Notes: a model not told the origin generated them from the letters alone. A stretch of 64,000 nt of DNA from Peribacillus sp. ACCC06369 (GCF_030348945.1 NZ_JAUCEN010000002.1:4650001-4714000); one strand, 5' to 3'; positions 8,698 through 17,690 are shown, numbered from the stretch's first letter. Program-made: numbers and translations.

Positions 8698-8706
8698 TGT
8701 TATAAT
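8698..8706 (+). promoter_or_regulatory. Extended -10 promoter of the TauE/SafE gene
   Basis: TGTTATAAT is a perfect -10 hexamer with a TG extension, placed 36 bp before the ATG at 8743. The -35 region is weak, as is common with extended -10 promoters. Confidence 0.5.
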
Positions 8707-8742
8707 AATAGAAGGTGTACTGTGCTTTTAGGAGGTGAACGA

Positions 8743-9492
8743 ATGACGACCAGCAGCATCATATTGGTGGTGGCGGCAGTGTTTATCGGCGCCTTGATGC
8801 GGACGATGTTCGGGTTCGGTGAAGCGATTGTCAGCATGCCTCTGCTTGCCTTACTTCACATTCCGCTTAATACTTCGGTTTCCCTGATTGGATTGGCTGG
8901 TCTTACCGTCGCTTCACTAACCGTCGTTAGCGGATGGCGGCATATCGAACGCTCCGTTTTAATCAGACTGGCGGCTTCAACGGTCATCGGCATACCAGCC
9001 GGCCTGGCTTTGCTCCATTACGCACCTTCTTTGATCATTACTTCTGCACTCGGTGTTTTTTTGATTGCATATGGAGGATATTCTCTTCTAAAGCAAAAAC
9101 TTTTTCAGACTGTGGATAAACCATTACTTAACTCGGAGCGCTGGGTATGGCCGTTCGGTTTTGCCTCAGGAGCCCTTGGCAGCGCCTATAACTTTAACGG
9201 GGTTCCGGTCGTCGTCTATGGAACTTTGCGAAGGTGGAATCCAGATCGATTCCGCGGAACATTGCAAGCCCATTTCCTGATATCCGGAATCCTGGTCGTG
9301 ACGGGTCATGCGCTAGGCGGACTATGGACAGCCGATTCACTTATTCTTTACGCTTATTCCATTCCAGCTATATTACTTGCGACAGGTCTCGGAATCTTCA
9401 TGAATAAGCGAATTCCCGCGAAGAAATTCGAAAGTTATTTATTCTTCATCATCATTGCACTAGGTGTACTATTATTGATTCCCCATGACTGA
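8743..9492 (+). CDS. TauE/SafE (TSUP) family permease
   Basis: A 249-residue integral membrane protein with about eight hydrophobic segments in two halves. The first loop motif FGFGEAIVSMPLLALL (about residues 22-37) and the second-half GAYNFNGVP-type motif (SAYNFNGVPVVVYG, about 146-159) match the sulfite exporter TauE/SafE family, whose members move sulfonates, sulfite or related anions. ATG 8743 follows GGAGGTGAACGA. The gene stands alone between a promoter and a strong terminator, so the substrate cannot be read from its neighbours. Confidence 0.88.
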   Translation: MTTSSIILVVAAVFIGALMRTMFGFGEAIVSMPLLALLHIPLNTSVSLIGLAGLTVASLTVVSGWRHIERSVLIRLAASTVIGIPAGLALLHYAPSLIITSALGVFLIAYGGYSLLKQKLFQTVDKPLLNSERWVWPFGFASGALGSAYNFNGVPVVVYGTLRRWNPDRFRGTLQAHFLISGILVVTGHALGGLWTADSLILYAYSIPAILLATGLGIFMNKRIPAKKFESYLFFIIIALGVLLLIPHD

Positions 9493-9496
9493 TAAC

Positions 9497-9546
9497 CAAT
9501 AAAAGCCTGATTTCTCATTAAAACAACGAGGAATCAGGCTTTTTTC
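9497..9546 (+). terminator. Intrinsic terminator of the TauE/SafE gene
   Basis: AAAAGCCTGATTTCTC pairs with GAGGAATCAGGCTTTTTT. A long stem and a T-run give a strong intrinsic terminator. Confidence 0.85.
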
Positions 9547-9631
9547 ACCTCAACCTTAGTTTAATTAAAAATTTGTAATAGAATAATTAAATTAGTTCAT
9601 AAACTATTGTCAGGAATTCAAATGAATTTAA

Positions 9632-9670
9632 GAAAAAACGGTGTGAATCGATATCTCCCATTCACACCGT
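9632..9670 (-). terminator. Intrinsic terminator of the GntR gene
   Basis: The perfect stem ACGGTGTGAAT...ATTCACACCGT is followed on the minus strand by a T-run (A-run at 9633-9638 on the plus strand). Confidence 0.8.
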
Positions 9671-9701
9671 AAAATCTTATTTAAGAATTTTCCTGCACTT
9701 T

Positions 9702-10400
9702 TTAAGTCAATGTTAATAATTTGGCTGAAGTGTAATTATATTTCTCGATTGATAAATCAAAAACGGCTCCCGCTTTTAAAAAGACCGTACTTTCAACGAT
9801 TAATGTCGGATCACCTGGCTGCAAGTCCAAAAGCCCAGCATCATCGTCATTAAGTTTTTCACACGAAATGATTTTATCCGCAAACCCGATATTCAACTTC
9901 AAATCCTCGACTATATATTCATAAATGGAACCATTTGCGATTTCTTTATTTATGAAGGGAATGATATCTTTATTGAAAAAGGATTCTTCTATTACAATGG
10001 GTTGACCATTTAAGTATCTAACCCTTTTCAGGTTATAGATTTTGGTTTTTACATTGCATTTCATTCGTTTGGCCAATTCCTCATCGGCTTCTATTAATTC
10101 TAACGTCAACACTTTACTTTTCATTTCATCATTTGGAAACACTTTGGTTAAGCCACCCATATCCCTCATCGAAATGCAGCCCGGTCTGGTAAATTCCCTA
10201 AGGAATATGCCGCTTCCTTGAACTTGATAGATATACCCCTGCTCAACCAATATGTTGATTGCTTTCCTAATGGTGTTCCTGCTGACATCGAACTTCTTCA
10301 TCAACTCTTCTTCAGTAGGTAACTTAGTATTTAATGTATATTTTCCATCTAATATTTCTTTCTCCATTTGTTCTACGACCATTCTATACTTTACACCCAT
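9702..10400 (-). CDS. GntR-family (HutC/UTRA) transcriptional regulator
   Basis: A 232-residue protein. Residues 5-70 form a winged helix (LPTEEELMKKFDVSRNTIRK, then GYIYQVQGSGIFL). Residues 85-230 form a UTRA ligand-binding domain with RVRYLNGQPIVIEESFF and the late FDLSIEKYNY motif. Members of this group usually sense sugar phosphates, amino-sugar phosphates or histidine-pathway intermediates and control nearby PTS or catabolic genes. Here no such target is adjacent: the nearest genes are a TSUP permease and repeat-filled DNA, so it appears orphaned or acts elsewhere. Confidence 0.9.
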   Translation of the reverse strand: MGVKYRMVVEQMEKEILDGKYTLNTKLPTEEELMKKFDVSRNTIRKAINILVEQGYIYQVQGSGIFLREFTRPGCISMRDMGGLTKVFPNDEMKSKVLTLELIEADEELAKRMKCNVKTKIYNLKRVRYLNGQPIVIEESFFNKDIIPFINKEIANGSIYEYIVEDLKLNIGFADKIISCEKLNDDDAGLLDLQPGDPTLIVESTVFLKAGAVFDLSIEKYNYTSAKLLTLT

Positions 10401-10517
10401 ATTTCCATATACCTTCCTCTATACATAATGATTTAGAACAATAATTTAGACTGAATGATAGGTTTTCTTTACAATAGTTTATTTTATAACGATTGTAAAG
10501 AAACCTCTGTTTCTTTC

Positions 10518-10700
10518 AGACTGCAGAGAAATCTGAAGAAAAGCAAATTTGTCTGCAGTCTTTTCTAAAAAACATTACAGCTGATTTCAGAAATTCGCTC
10601 CCTTTCCGCCGACTGTCTGCCAAGCCTCCTCGGCGTAAGCGCCTGTGGGGTCTCGGCTGGACAGTATTTCGGCAGGAGTGTCGCAATTTTCTTTCATCCA
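10518..10700 (-). repeat. Dispersed composite repeat (variant type) with terminator-like hairpin
   Basis: On the minus strand it contains GGCGGAAAGGGAGCGAATTT, then TTCTGAAATCAGCTG and a linker, then a hairpin with arms AGACTGCAGA...TCTGCAGTCT (10518-10561). The right half matches the sequence at 28436-28535 both in the GGAAAGGGAGCG block and in the hairpin. The left half (GCCTCCTCGGC, GGGGTCTCG, GCAGGAGTGTCGC) is a diverged relative of copies 1, 3 and 4. Confidence 0.7.
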
Positions 10701-10789
10701 ATGGGGATTACAGGTGAAAAACTTAAAGGATAAACTAGTCTCAAACATGGTTCGTGATGAGACCGACCTGCAGTTTTTTCTTTTAAAAC

Positions 10790-10925
10790 ACAAAGTTGAT
10801 TGGAACGTAAGGTACGAGACTCCTGCGGGAAAAGCATGGCATGGGAGACCCCGCAGGCGCGCCGAGGAGGCTCCCGCCCGCCCGCGGAAAGCGAGTGCCT
10901 GGAGTGGAAATCAATGAACGTCCCA
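10790..10925 (+). repeat. Dispersed GC-rich imperfect palindromic repeat, copy 3
   Basis: Runs from CACAAAGTTGATTGGAACG through GAGACTCCTGCGGGAAAAGC, GGGAGACCCCGCAGGCGC and GCCGAGGAGGCTCCC to GGAAATCAATG. It is the inverse orientation of copy 1 (2221-2350). A weaker hairpin of the GACTGTNGGCAAAC...GTTTGT type follows at 10931-10992. Confidence 0.8.
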
Positions 10926-11007
10926 TTTTACAAACCCACAAAAAAAAGACTGTCGGCAAACAAATATTATCTAGTTTGTAAACAATTAGGGTTCTATCTA
11001 AATAAAA

Positions 11008-11122
11008 CAAAGTTGATTGGAGCGGGTGTTCGAGACTCTTGCGGGGAAAGCGTGGCCAAGGGAGACCACGAGGGCGGACCGCCCGCGGAAAGCGAGTTCC
11101 CTACGTTCCAATCAACGATTAG
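11008..11122 (+). repeat. Dispersed GC-rich imperfect palindromic repeat, copy 4 (shortened)
   Basis: The same orientation and ends as copy 3 (AAAGTTGATTGGAGCGG...TTCCAATCAACG), but the central GCCGAGGAGGC block is missing, so it is about 20 bp shorter. Confidence 0.78.
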
Positions 11123-11135
11123 CTTTACTAACCAT

Positions 11136-11175
11136 GAAAAAAGAGACATCCAATCGATTAACGATAGGATGTCTC
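11136..11175 (-). terminator. Intrinsic terminator of the pepD gene
   Basis: The stem GAGACATCC...GGATGTCTC is followed on the minus strand by a run of T residues. It lies about 40 bp past the pepD stop. Confidence 0.85.
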
Positions 11176-11216
11176 CAAATCTATTGAATTTCAACTGTCC
11201 CCAGCCATGCAGTTGT

Positions 11217-12683
11217 TTATAAATCCTTCATTCTCTTTAATGTGTAAACAAAATATTCCCAGTTGTTTATGGTCGAAGGGATGCTTAAGTGTTCTTCAGG
11301 TGTATGTACGGAAAATATATCCGGTCCGATTGAAACAGTATCCAATCCTGGTATCTTATCAATGAATACCCCGCATTCGATCCCTGCATGCACAGCGATG
11401 ATTTCAATATCCTCATGATATTTTTCTTTGTATGTTTCTTCAAATAATTTCTTGAGTTTCGAATCGGGATTATAGGGCCATTCCGGATAATCCGCATCTA
11501 CCAATATCTCGCATCCAAGCATATCAGCTATCGCCTTTGCCTGAGTGACCATATTATATTTGAGGCTTTTGACCGAACTCCTGATTTCACTTTCGAATAT
11601 CATTTCCGCTTCATTTGTCGTAACGACCCCTAGATTCGTCGAACTTTCCACTAATCCTTCTATTCCCATGCTCATTCCTTGAACGCCATGCGGGATTACC
11701 AGTAAAGAGGTAATGGCTTTAGATACCGTCTCTTTGGAAAAAACGTTTGAAGAAATCGTTTCGATCTTTTCAAACCTAATCGATACCTCAGGGTCGGAAG
11801 ATTGCAGTTCATTTTTAAAAGTATCTTCCCATTGCCGGAGTCTCTCCCCTATCTTCTGAACATCTTCTACATGAATCAGTACAGTCGCCTCTGCTTCACG
11901 AGGAATCGCATTCCCTTTCAGGCCACCGTTCATTTGCTGTATGAAGCAAGGAAAGTCTGTCGTTAATTCATGTAATACTCTGCCCAAAAGTTTATTGGAG
12001 TTCCCTCTTTCCTTATGGATGGACATACCGGAGTGTCCGCCCTTTAACCCTTTAATCCTGATGATATAAGTTACAGCTTCAACAATTGAAGCCGATTCCC
12101 ATCCGATTTGCAGGATTTGCCGAACGCGTATTCCTCCTGCTGAGCTGACCAGCAGCTTTCCATCTTCCTCCGAATCGATATTGATCATCATTTTTCCCTT
12201 GAAGTGAGCCGGATCCACAGCAAGTGCACCGTTCATTGTCGTTTCTTCTTCAGTCGTTATGACTATTTCAAGAGCAGGATGCGGAATATCATTTGCATCC
12301 AATAATGCCAAAGCATAAGCAACTGCAATCCCATTATCCGCCCCTAAAGTTGTCTCCGTCGCATACAACATGTCACCCACAATCCTTAATTGAAGCGGAT
12401 CCTTCTCAAAATCATGAAGTGTACCCTTGTTCTTTTCGCAAACCATATCCATATGCCCCTGGATAATGACGGTAGGTGCACTTTCATATCCAATTGTGGC
12501 AGGCTTTTTGATAATGACATTCAGTGCTTCATCCTGAATCACCACCAGGTCCCTATCCTTAGCAAAGCGAACCAAATAGTCACTGATCGTTTTTTCATTG
12601 GCTGATCCTCTCGGGATTTCGGAAATCGCTGCAAAATAATGAAACACGGGATGGCCCGTTAATTTTTCTAAAGTGCTATACAT
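11217..12683 (-). CDS. pepD: Aminoacyl-histidine dipeptidase (M20 family)
   Basis: A 488-residue zinc peptidase of the M20C type. Metal and catalytic motifs are visible: IQGHMDMVCEK near residue 80, LGADNGIAVAYAL near 115, VITTEEETTMNGA near 145 and DSEEDGKLLVS near 172. A dimerisation lid occupies about 205-380, and the C-terminal IAVHAGIECGVF follows. PepD cleaves Xaa-His dipeptides and other short peptides in the cytoplasm. An ATG three codons upstream abuts the ribosome binding site AAAGG, so the second ATG (12683), 9 bp from it, is preferred. The VanZ-like gene ends 26 bp upstream on the same strand, suggesting co-transcription. Confidence 0.93.
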   Translation of the reverse strand: MYSTLEKLTGHPVFHYFAAISEIPRGSANEKTISDYLVRFAKDRDLVVIQDEALNVIIKKPATIGYESAPTVIIQGHMDMVCEKNKGTLHDFEKDPLQLRIVGDMLYATETTLGADNGIAVAYALALLDANDIPHPALEIVITTEEETTMNGALAVDPAHFKGKMMINIDSEEDGKLLVSSAGGIRVRQILQIGWESASIVEAVTYIIRIKGLKGGHSGMSIHKERGNSNKLLGRVLHELTTDFPCFIQQMNGGLKGNAIPREAEATVLIHVEDVQKIGERLRQWEDTFKNELQSSDPEVSIRFEKIETISSNVFSKETVSKAITSLLVIPHGVQGMSMGIEGLVESSTNLGVVTTNEAEMIFESEIRSSVKSLKYNMVTQAKAIADMLGCEILVDADYPEWPYNPDSKLKKLFEETYKEKYHEDIEIIAVHAGIECGVFIDKIPGLDTVSIGPDIFSVHTPEEHLSIPSTINNWEYFVYTLKRMKDL

Positions 12684-12709
12684 GGAATTCATCCTTTCAT
12701 TTATCTTAT

Positions 12710-13315
12710 TTATGAATCTACTCTAGAATGGATCGCTACCACTCTCGTGAACAATGGATACAGGATATACCCCAGGTAAACACCAATCATATTCAGTATC
12801 AGATCATCGACATCCAAACTGCCGCGCCGTAAAACAAACTGACAGATTTCGATGCCCGAAATCGAAAGTAATGGATAAAGAAATTTCCTTGAAGTTGATG
12901 GATCTTTCCCTTCCTTGGACAATAAATATAGCCCGAATGGAATGAACAGTCCCACATTGGCGCTAAGATTATAAAATGACACAAGCCCGTTCATTTCGTT
13001 CGAAATATATGAAAGAATCGTCGAAAAAGGAATCAAATTATAGGAATAAACCTGCCCTTTTGGCCGAAAGAACAACAAAACCATTAATGATAAACTGTAG
13101 CCACTAAAGGCTGCCTGCCACAAAAGGCGCGGAATCTTGACCATTTCACCTCGAAAATAAAGAACCGCAAGCGAAACGAAAATGAGTATACAAAACCAGA
13201 CAACCATGATCACCAAAGGATTCAAATATAATAGGAGCTGAAGGAAAAGAGGCAAACCGCATAAAAACAGTGCTTGCGACAGCAAAAGGGAAAGCATGAC
13301 CGATTTTAGAGACAT
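12710..13315 (-). CDS. VanZ-like membrane protein
   Basis: A 201-residue protein with about five hydrophobic segments. The VanZ-family pattern is clear: NLIPFSTI at about 103, a LFIPFGLYL-type segment near 138 and the block ICQFVLRRGSLDVDDLILN near 168. VanZ relatives are linked to teicoplanin resistance or envelope maintenance, but most chromosomal members have no known role. ATG 13315 follows GGGAGGGAG. It is the first gene of a probable two-gene unit with pepD, and repeat array A lies about 120 bp upstream of it. Confidence 0.85.
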   Translation of the reverse strand: MSLKSVMLSLLLSQALFLCGLPLFLQLLLYLNPLVIMVVWFCILIFVSLAVLYFRGEMVKIPRLLWQAAFSGYSLSLMVLLFFRPKGQVYSYNLIPFSTILSYISNEMNGLVSFYNLSANVGLFIPFGLYLLSKEGKDPSTSRKFLYPLLSISGIEICQFVLRRGSLDVDDLILNMIGVYLGYILYPLFTRVVAIHSRVDS

Positions 13316-13441
13316 GTAACTCCCTCCCCTTCTATTTCTTTCCAAATTACTGCATATCATTATATCCTAGGACATCTTTAACACCCCGTCAACAAACTAC
13401 TTCTAAGGGAAGCTTTTTAGAATGAATCAACGATGGGAAGG

Positions 13442-13597
13442 ATAATTCGTCCTTAATCCCCGATAATTCGTCCTTTGTGTGGGATATTCCGTCCTACATC
13501 CGGATAATTCGACCGATGTGTGGGTTTATTCGACCTACATCCGGATAATTCGACTGTTGTGTGGAATAATTCGACCTTCAACCAAAATTCGATCTTC
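13442..13597. repeat. Array A: eight ATTCGACC/ATTCGTCC cores at 20-21 bp spacing
   Basis: Cores start at about 13445, 13466, 13487, 13507, 13528, 13548, 13569 and 13587, giving spacings of 21, 21, 20, 21, 20, 21 and 18 bp. From 13487 on two spacer types alternate (TACATCCGGATA and GATGTGTGGG). The core read on the other strand is GGTCGAAT, the same as in array B at 27.8 kb. The array lies between the end of the ABC permease gene and the start of the VanZ-like gene, both on the minus strand. It is non-coding. Confidence 0.85.
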
Positions 13598-13700
13598 TTC
13601 CAGTAAGACAAAAAGCCGGTTCCTCACGATCCAGGAATCCGACTTTGTTTTACGTTATTCAGATGTAATCATCTTAGCAAGGATTGGTATTTAATCCTCA

Positions 13701-14717
13701 TTATAAGGCACGGTATTTTTTTAAACTGATGATATTGATGGTTATAAAAACGACGGAAAATGCCAGGAGAATGAGTAAATCCAGTAAAATATCATTAAAT
13801 GTGAAACCTTTGTACATAATGCCGTTCATGGCATCCGACGCGTAATAAAGCGGCATGACCTTGCCTATTTTTTGCAGCCAGTCTGCCATGCCATCTAATG
13901 GGAAAATCCCTGTAAAGAAGACTTGCGGCACGATGACCAGCGGAATGAATTGTACCATTTGGAATTCAGATGTTGCGAAACTCGATAGTAAAGTACCAAG
14001 CGATAATGCAACGAGCGCGACGAGTATATTCGTCAATAAAACGAGCCATATTGAGCCAACAAGCACGATATCCAGCACATTTACAGCATATAGGACGACT
14101 ATTATCGTTTGAATAAGAGCAAATAAGCCATATCCGATCACATAACCCGCTACGATTTCGTATCGTTTAATCGGTGTCGCAAGCAGCCGTTCCAACGTAC
14201 CACTTGTTCGCTCCTTCAAAAGCGCAATACCCGCTATTAAAAATACGAAGAAGAAAACGAAAAAGCTAACGAGCATCGGACTGAAAGTATCAAAACCCTT
14301 TGTGTTTGCATCCCCGTAAACAAATTGCTCCTCAATGGAAGGAGTATTTTTCTGTTTCCCTTGCAACGCCTGCATCATTTCCATTTGAACGGCCTTTGCT
14401 CGAGCCGGTTCGTCGTTTAACAGCGTCAGTTTTATCTGGCCATTTTCAACATGCAACCAGCCATCCGTAGTATTTTCAATCATTCTTTCCTTAGAAAACT
14501 TCTCAGCAGCCGTTACTTGAAAATCCGCTTGTTTCAATGCTTTAACCAGAGTTTCATCACTACCTGTAACAACGATTTCCAAATCACTCGCTTCTGTATC
14601 GAAAATAAAATACATGAGCGTTAAAATGAGCAATGGAGCAAGGAAAAATAAAGCGAGTGTCCTTCGATCCCGGCGCATCTGCTGTATAATTCGAGTAACA
14701 AGAGAGGCAATTCTCAT
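13701..14717 (-). CDS. ABC-2 type exporter permease
   Basis: A 338-residue membrane protein: one N-terminal span (residues 21-40), a large extracytoplasmic domain (45-165), then five spans (about 170-335), the usual ABC-2 layout. The block KERTSGTLERLLATPI near residue 188 is the family's conserved cytoplasmic loop. It overlaps the ATPase gene by 4 bp (ATGA), so the two are translationally coupled. Together they should form an exporter for a drug, lipid or peptide. The divergent TetR gene probably controls it. Confidence 0.9.
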   Translation of the reverse strand: MRIASLVTRIIQQMRRDRRTLALFFLAPLLILTLMYFIFDTEASDLEIVVTGSDETLVKALKQADFQVTAAEKFSKERMIENTTDGWLHVENGQIKLTLLNDEPARAKAVQMEMMQALQGKQKNTPSIEEQFVYGDANTKGFDTFSPMLVSFFVFFFVFLIAGIALLKERTSGTLERLLATPIKRYEIVAGYVIGYGLFALIQTIIVVLYAVNVLDIVLVGSIWLVLLTNILVALVALSLGTLLSSFATSEFQMVQFIPLVIVPQVFFTGIFPLDGMADWLQKIGKVMPLYYASDAMNGIMYKGFTFNDILLDLLILLAFSVVFITINIISLKKYRAL

Positions 14718-15439
14718 GATAGTCCACCTCCAATCCTCAAAAAAACATCATCAAGCGTTTCCACTGCATATTGTGTTTTTAAAGCTGCCGGTGTTCCTGA
14801 TGCGATTATTTCACCTTCACGGAGCATCGCCAGTTTATCGCATCGTTCCGCCTCATCCATCACATGAGTCGTGATGATGATCGTCTTATGATCTTCATTT
14901 CTTAAACGTTCAAGTTCCTGCCAAATGGATTGTTTCAGCAAAGGGTCTATCCCTACGGTCGGTTCATCCAAAATGAGGATCTCCGGGTTTTGGATGAGTG
15001 CTACCGCCAGTGACAGACGCCGTTTCATCCCACCGGAATAATACGCTACCCGAACGTTCAAATCATTCGTCAATTGTACGATTTCAGCTGCATATCGAAT
15101 GCGTTCCCTTCGCTCCTTTTTCGATAAACGGTAAAGCTTCGCAAAAAATGCGAGATTTTCAGCTCCCGTCAGTTCTGTATATAAAGCATCGGACTGTGCC
15201 ATATAGCCGACATCCATTAACAGTGCTTCATTTGGCACTTCATGATCAAGAACCGTGACTTTACCCGCATCGGGCTTAATCAATCCGACAATCATTTTAA
15301 TCAAGGTCGTCTTTCCGCATCCGGATGGACCTAGCAAGCCGAAAATCCCATTTTTTTCTATATTCAGGTTCAATGGCTGAATGACCTTTTTTTGGTGAAA
15401 ATCTTTAGCAATTCCTTCAATGGAAATAGCATTTTTCAT
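14714..15439 (-). CDS. ABC exporter ATP-binding protein
   Basis: A 241-residue nucleotide-binding subunit. Walker A is GPSGCGKTT (about 38-46), the Q-loop is in GYMAQSDALY, the signature motif is YYSGGMKRRLS, Walker B is ILILDEPTVGID, and the switch His is in IIITTHVMDE. ATG 15439 is chosen because it follows GAGGAAGGATG and starts the typical NAISIEGIAK strand; an earlier in-frame ATG has no site. It is the first gene of the exporter operon and is divergent from a TetR gene 119 bp away. Confidence 0.93.
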   Translation of the reverse strand: MKNAISIEGIAKDFHQKKVIQPLNLNIEKNGIFGLLGPSGCGKTTLIKMIVGLIKPDAGKVTVLDHEVPNEALLMDVGYMAQSDALYTELTGAENLAFFAKLYRLSKKERRERIRYAAEIVQLTNDLNVRVAYYSGGMKRRLSLAVALIQNPEILILDEPTVGIDPLLKQSIWQELERLRNEDHKTIIITTHVMDEAERCDKLAMLREGEIIASGTPAALKTQYAVETLDDVFLRIGGGLS

Positions 15440-15558
15440 TGTACACACATCCTTCCTCTTTAATTGACACGGTGTTGAGTGTATCATCATTCTAAGGTAG
15501 CATTTGGTCTAATACAATCAACATATTTGGAAAAAATGTTAAGTGAAGGAGACATTTC

Positions 15559-16158
15559 ATGGGATCGATTCATGAGGATATGGTACATAAAACGAAACTG
15601 CAGATACAACATCATTTTATTGCACTCGTAGAGGCAGAGGGGTTCTCACATGTAACAGTGAAGAAAATTGCGGAACGCGCTAACATTAATCGGGGCACAT
15701 TTTATTTGCATTATACGGATAAATATGAATTGATGGATCACTTACAGCAGGAATTGTTAAATGAACTTCAAACACGGATTACTGCCATTCTGCCGAAAGA
15801 GGCTTTTTTGGCTCTTCATCATCAACAACTTTACCCGCCCTTCGTAGCAATTTTTCAATTCATTAGTGAACATGCACATGCATTAAGGGCCATTCTTGGT
15901 GATCAGGGCGATCCTTCTTTTGCAAAAAAAATAAAGCGTGTATTCGGTGAAGTGCTGTTGGAGCGACTAATCAGCCAGCATCCAGCAGCAAAAGATGAGG
16001 CGTTTCGTAAGTATATGCATGCCTTCATGACATCAGCGATTTTAGGCGTGATACAGGAGTGGCTGGAGAATTGCGACGGCCAAACGGTGGAAGAAATGGC
16101 GAAAATTCATTTTCAAATCTTGAACTTCATCAGCCAAGTGCGGACATTCGTTCAATGA
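15559..16158 (+). CDS. TetR-family transcriptional regulator
   Basis: A 199-residue protein. Residues 12-58 form the TetR helix-turn-helix (VTVKKIAERANINRGTFYLHY), and the rest is a helical ligand-binding domain. ATG 15559 follows GAAGGAGACATTTC. It diverges from the ABC exporter operon across a 119-bp region, the usual arrangement for a local repressor that releases the exporter genes when its ligand binds. No operator dyad is obvious to me in that spacer. Confidence 0.92.
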   Translation: MGSIHEDMVHKTKLQIQHHFIALVEAEGFSHVTVKKIAERANINRGTFYLHYTDKYELMDHLQQELLNELQTRITAILPKEAFLALHHQQLYPPFVAIFQFISEHAHALRAILGDQGDPSFAKKIKRVFGEVLLERLISQHPAAKDEAFRKYMHAFMTSAILGVIQEWLENCDGQTVEEMAKIHFQILNFISQVRTFVQ

Positions 16159-16170
16159 AGTTTTTATAAG

Positions 16171-16197
16171 AGGCATGTTCCATTTACATGCCTTTTA
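16171..16197 (+). terminator. Intrinsic terminator between convergent genes
   Basis: The stem AGGCATGT...ACATGCCT is followed by TTTTAT. It lies between the convergent TetR and MFS genes. Confidence 0.75.
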
Positions 16198-16204
16198 TAA
16201 AAAG

Positions 16205-17452
16205 TTACATTTTTTCCCCGGCATTCCCAATGGAATAATACCTGCTCTTCGAGGCCTTCATACTAAGTATGGACAGTAAAATTGATACGGCGAACATGAT
16301 CATGGTACCTGAAATGACCACCAACCTAATCGAAATGAAATGAGCTGAGACACCAACAATCGCTGTAGTCATGATGATCAGTAAAGCTTCCAACAAGCCA
16401 AAAATACTTCGAACCCTCCCCATAATCTCCACTGGAATATTATTTTGATAAAATGTTTGAAATCCTGTGTTGGCAAAAGCCAGTGAAAAGGCAATGATGA
16501 AAAATCCGATGGCGGCCATCGAAAAGGAATTTGAAAGGGCATAGATCACATAACCTATCGATACAAATAAAGATCCAAGTCCAATTAGGTACGATATTGG
16601 TATTTTATTGATGAATACCGCATTGACTATTGCACCCGCAATGATGCCTGCCCCGGCGATGCTTACAAGGAATCCGTAATCGCTGTCCGACAAAAGGAGC
16701 ACGGCCTTGGCAAACACCGCTTCTTGGGAATCCATGGCCGTTTCCATTACTACCATACAGCTGAATAAGAAATAAATGAGCATGATATAGGAAAATTTCC
16801 GGCTGAAGTCCATGACGATGCCCCAATCCTTTTTCATGATGGTCCAAGACAGGTAATGACTGGATTGTTCAAGGGAACGTCCCTTTTCAAGATCGGGCAT
16901 GAATAGAGTGATGATGCCGGATAATAATAAGGCAGCCGCGTTAATGTAAATGGCTAAAACGGGTGTACCGATCAAGAAAAGGAGACCCGCTATCGCAGGT
17001 CCAATCAAAAAAGCCCCAGAATCCATTAAGCTTCGTAACGAGTTAAATCGTTTCCTCTGTTCAATGGGTATTAATTTTGTTATATAAGATCTTGATGTCG
17101 TTCCGAACATGGCCCCTGCCATATTGATCACGAAGACAAGGGAATAGATGACCCAAATAGAAGAAGTCAATGGCAGCAAGGCTATGAATACCGCTCGAAA
17201 TAGGTCAAGTGCCACCATTAGATTCCGCTTATTTATCCGGTCAATCACGCTGCCTGCCCAAACATTCGTAAATATGGCAGCCATCGGTTTAACGATATAA
17301 AGTCCAGCTACCGCTAAAGCTGAATCAGTCATATCCAGCACGATTAAATTAAGTGCAATAAAATAAACCCATGCACCAAAGTTGGAAATCCCGATCCCGC
17401 ACAATAGGATGGAAGGATATTTCCAAGCTACTAATGAATTTTTTAATGTCAA
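16205..17452 (-). CDS. MFS transporter (MFS_3, macrolide/siderophore exporter-like)
   Basis: A 415-residue protein with about twelve membrane spans. The loop 2-3 motif AGSVIDRINKRNLMVALD (about 61-78) and the GTTSRSYITKLIP stretch after span 4 match the group that includes Mef-type macrolide exporters and EntS. The TTG start at 17452 is well supported by GGAGGAGAAGCG. A structured leader with an intrinsic terminator lies directly upstream (17488-17690), so expression is probably controlled by attenuation. The substrate is unknown. Confidence 0.88.
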   Translation of the reverse strand: MTLKNSLVAWKYPSILLCGIGISNFGAWVYFIALNLIVLDMTDSALAVAGLYIVKPMAAIFTNVWAGSVIDRINKRNLMVALDLFRAVFIALLPLTSSIWVIYSLVFVINMAGAMFGTTSRSYITKLIPIEQRKRFNSLRSLMDSGAFLIGPAIAGLLFLIGTPVLAIYINAAALLLSGIITLFMPDLEKGRSLEQSSHYLSWTIMKKDWGIVMDFSRKFSYIMLIYFLFSCMVVMETAMDSQEAVFAKAVLLLSDSDYGFLVSIAGAGIIAGAIVNAVFINKIPISYLIGLGSLFVSIGYVIYALSNSFSMAAIGFFIIAFSLAFANTGFQTFYQNNIPVEIMGRVRSIFGLLEALLIIMTTAIVGVSAHFISIRLVVISGTMIMFAVSILLSILSMKASKSRYYSIGNAGEKM

Positions 17453-17487
17453 CGCTTCTCCTCCTTAGAAAAAGAAATATAAACAAT

Positions 17488-17690
17488 AAAAAAATCCCAT
17501 CCCCAGGAAAGGCTTCTCTGGGACGAGATCAATAGTGCGGTGTTACTACGCACCATAACGGAAGTTCCCGTCACAGCATCCCCTTCCCATACTGGAGAAT
17601 TGCTTCAATTTATGCTTACTCCTTCCAGTTGACGGTGCTCTCTGAAATGTGGTCATTCCATTTGCTTTCTCTTCATTACATCCAGATTCA
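17488..17690 (-). promoter_or_regulatory. T-box-like leader with attenuator, upstream of the MFS gene
   Basis: Read on the minus strand, the leader starts ATGAAGAGAAAGCAAATGG and carries the AGAGAGC bulge motif (17637-17643), nested stems CCGTCA...TGACGG and ACTGGA...TCCAGT, a conserved-looking CCGTTA, then GGTGCG...ACACCGCAC, and an intrinsic terminator (stem CCCAG...CTGGG ending in T7 at 17488-17494). The order matches the stem I-antiterminator-terminator layout of T-boxes, and the 5' part resembles the clear T-box at 26.6 kb. A possible specifier is GCA (Ala), after GAA and before A. The T-box sequence itself is atypical (AACACCGCAC rather than GGTACCGCG), so the class is uncertain. A promoter TTTACA-N18-TAAAAT lies just upstream. 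Confidence 0.5.

Larger units (their letters stand above)
10401..11135. other. Repeat-rich intergenic region
   Basis: No supported gene. The stretch holds the GntR upstream region (10401-10510) and then three GC-rich dispersed repeats with associated hairpins, described separately. Short frames on both strands within it arise from the high-GC repeat sequence. Confidence 0.7.

Noticed and set aside
10587..11222. Several 60-140 codon frames on both strands between the GntR and pepD genes
   Set aside because: They fall within GC-rich dispersed repeats and share no plausible start signals.
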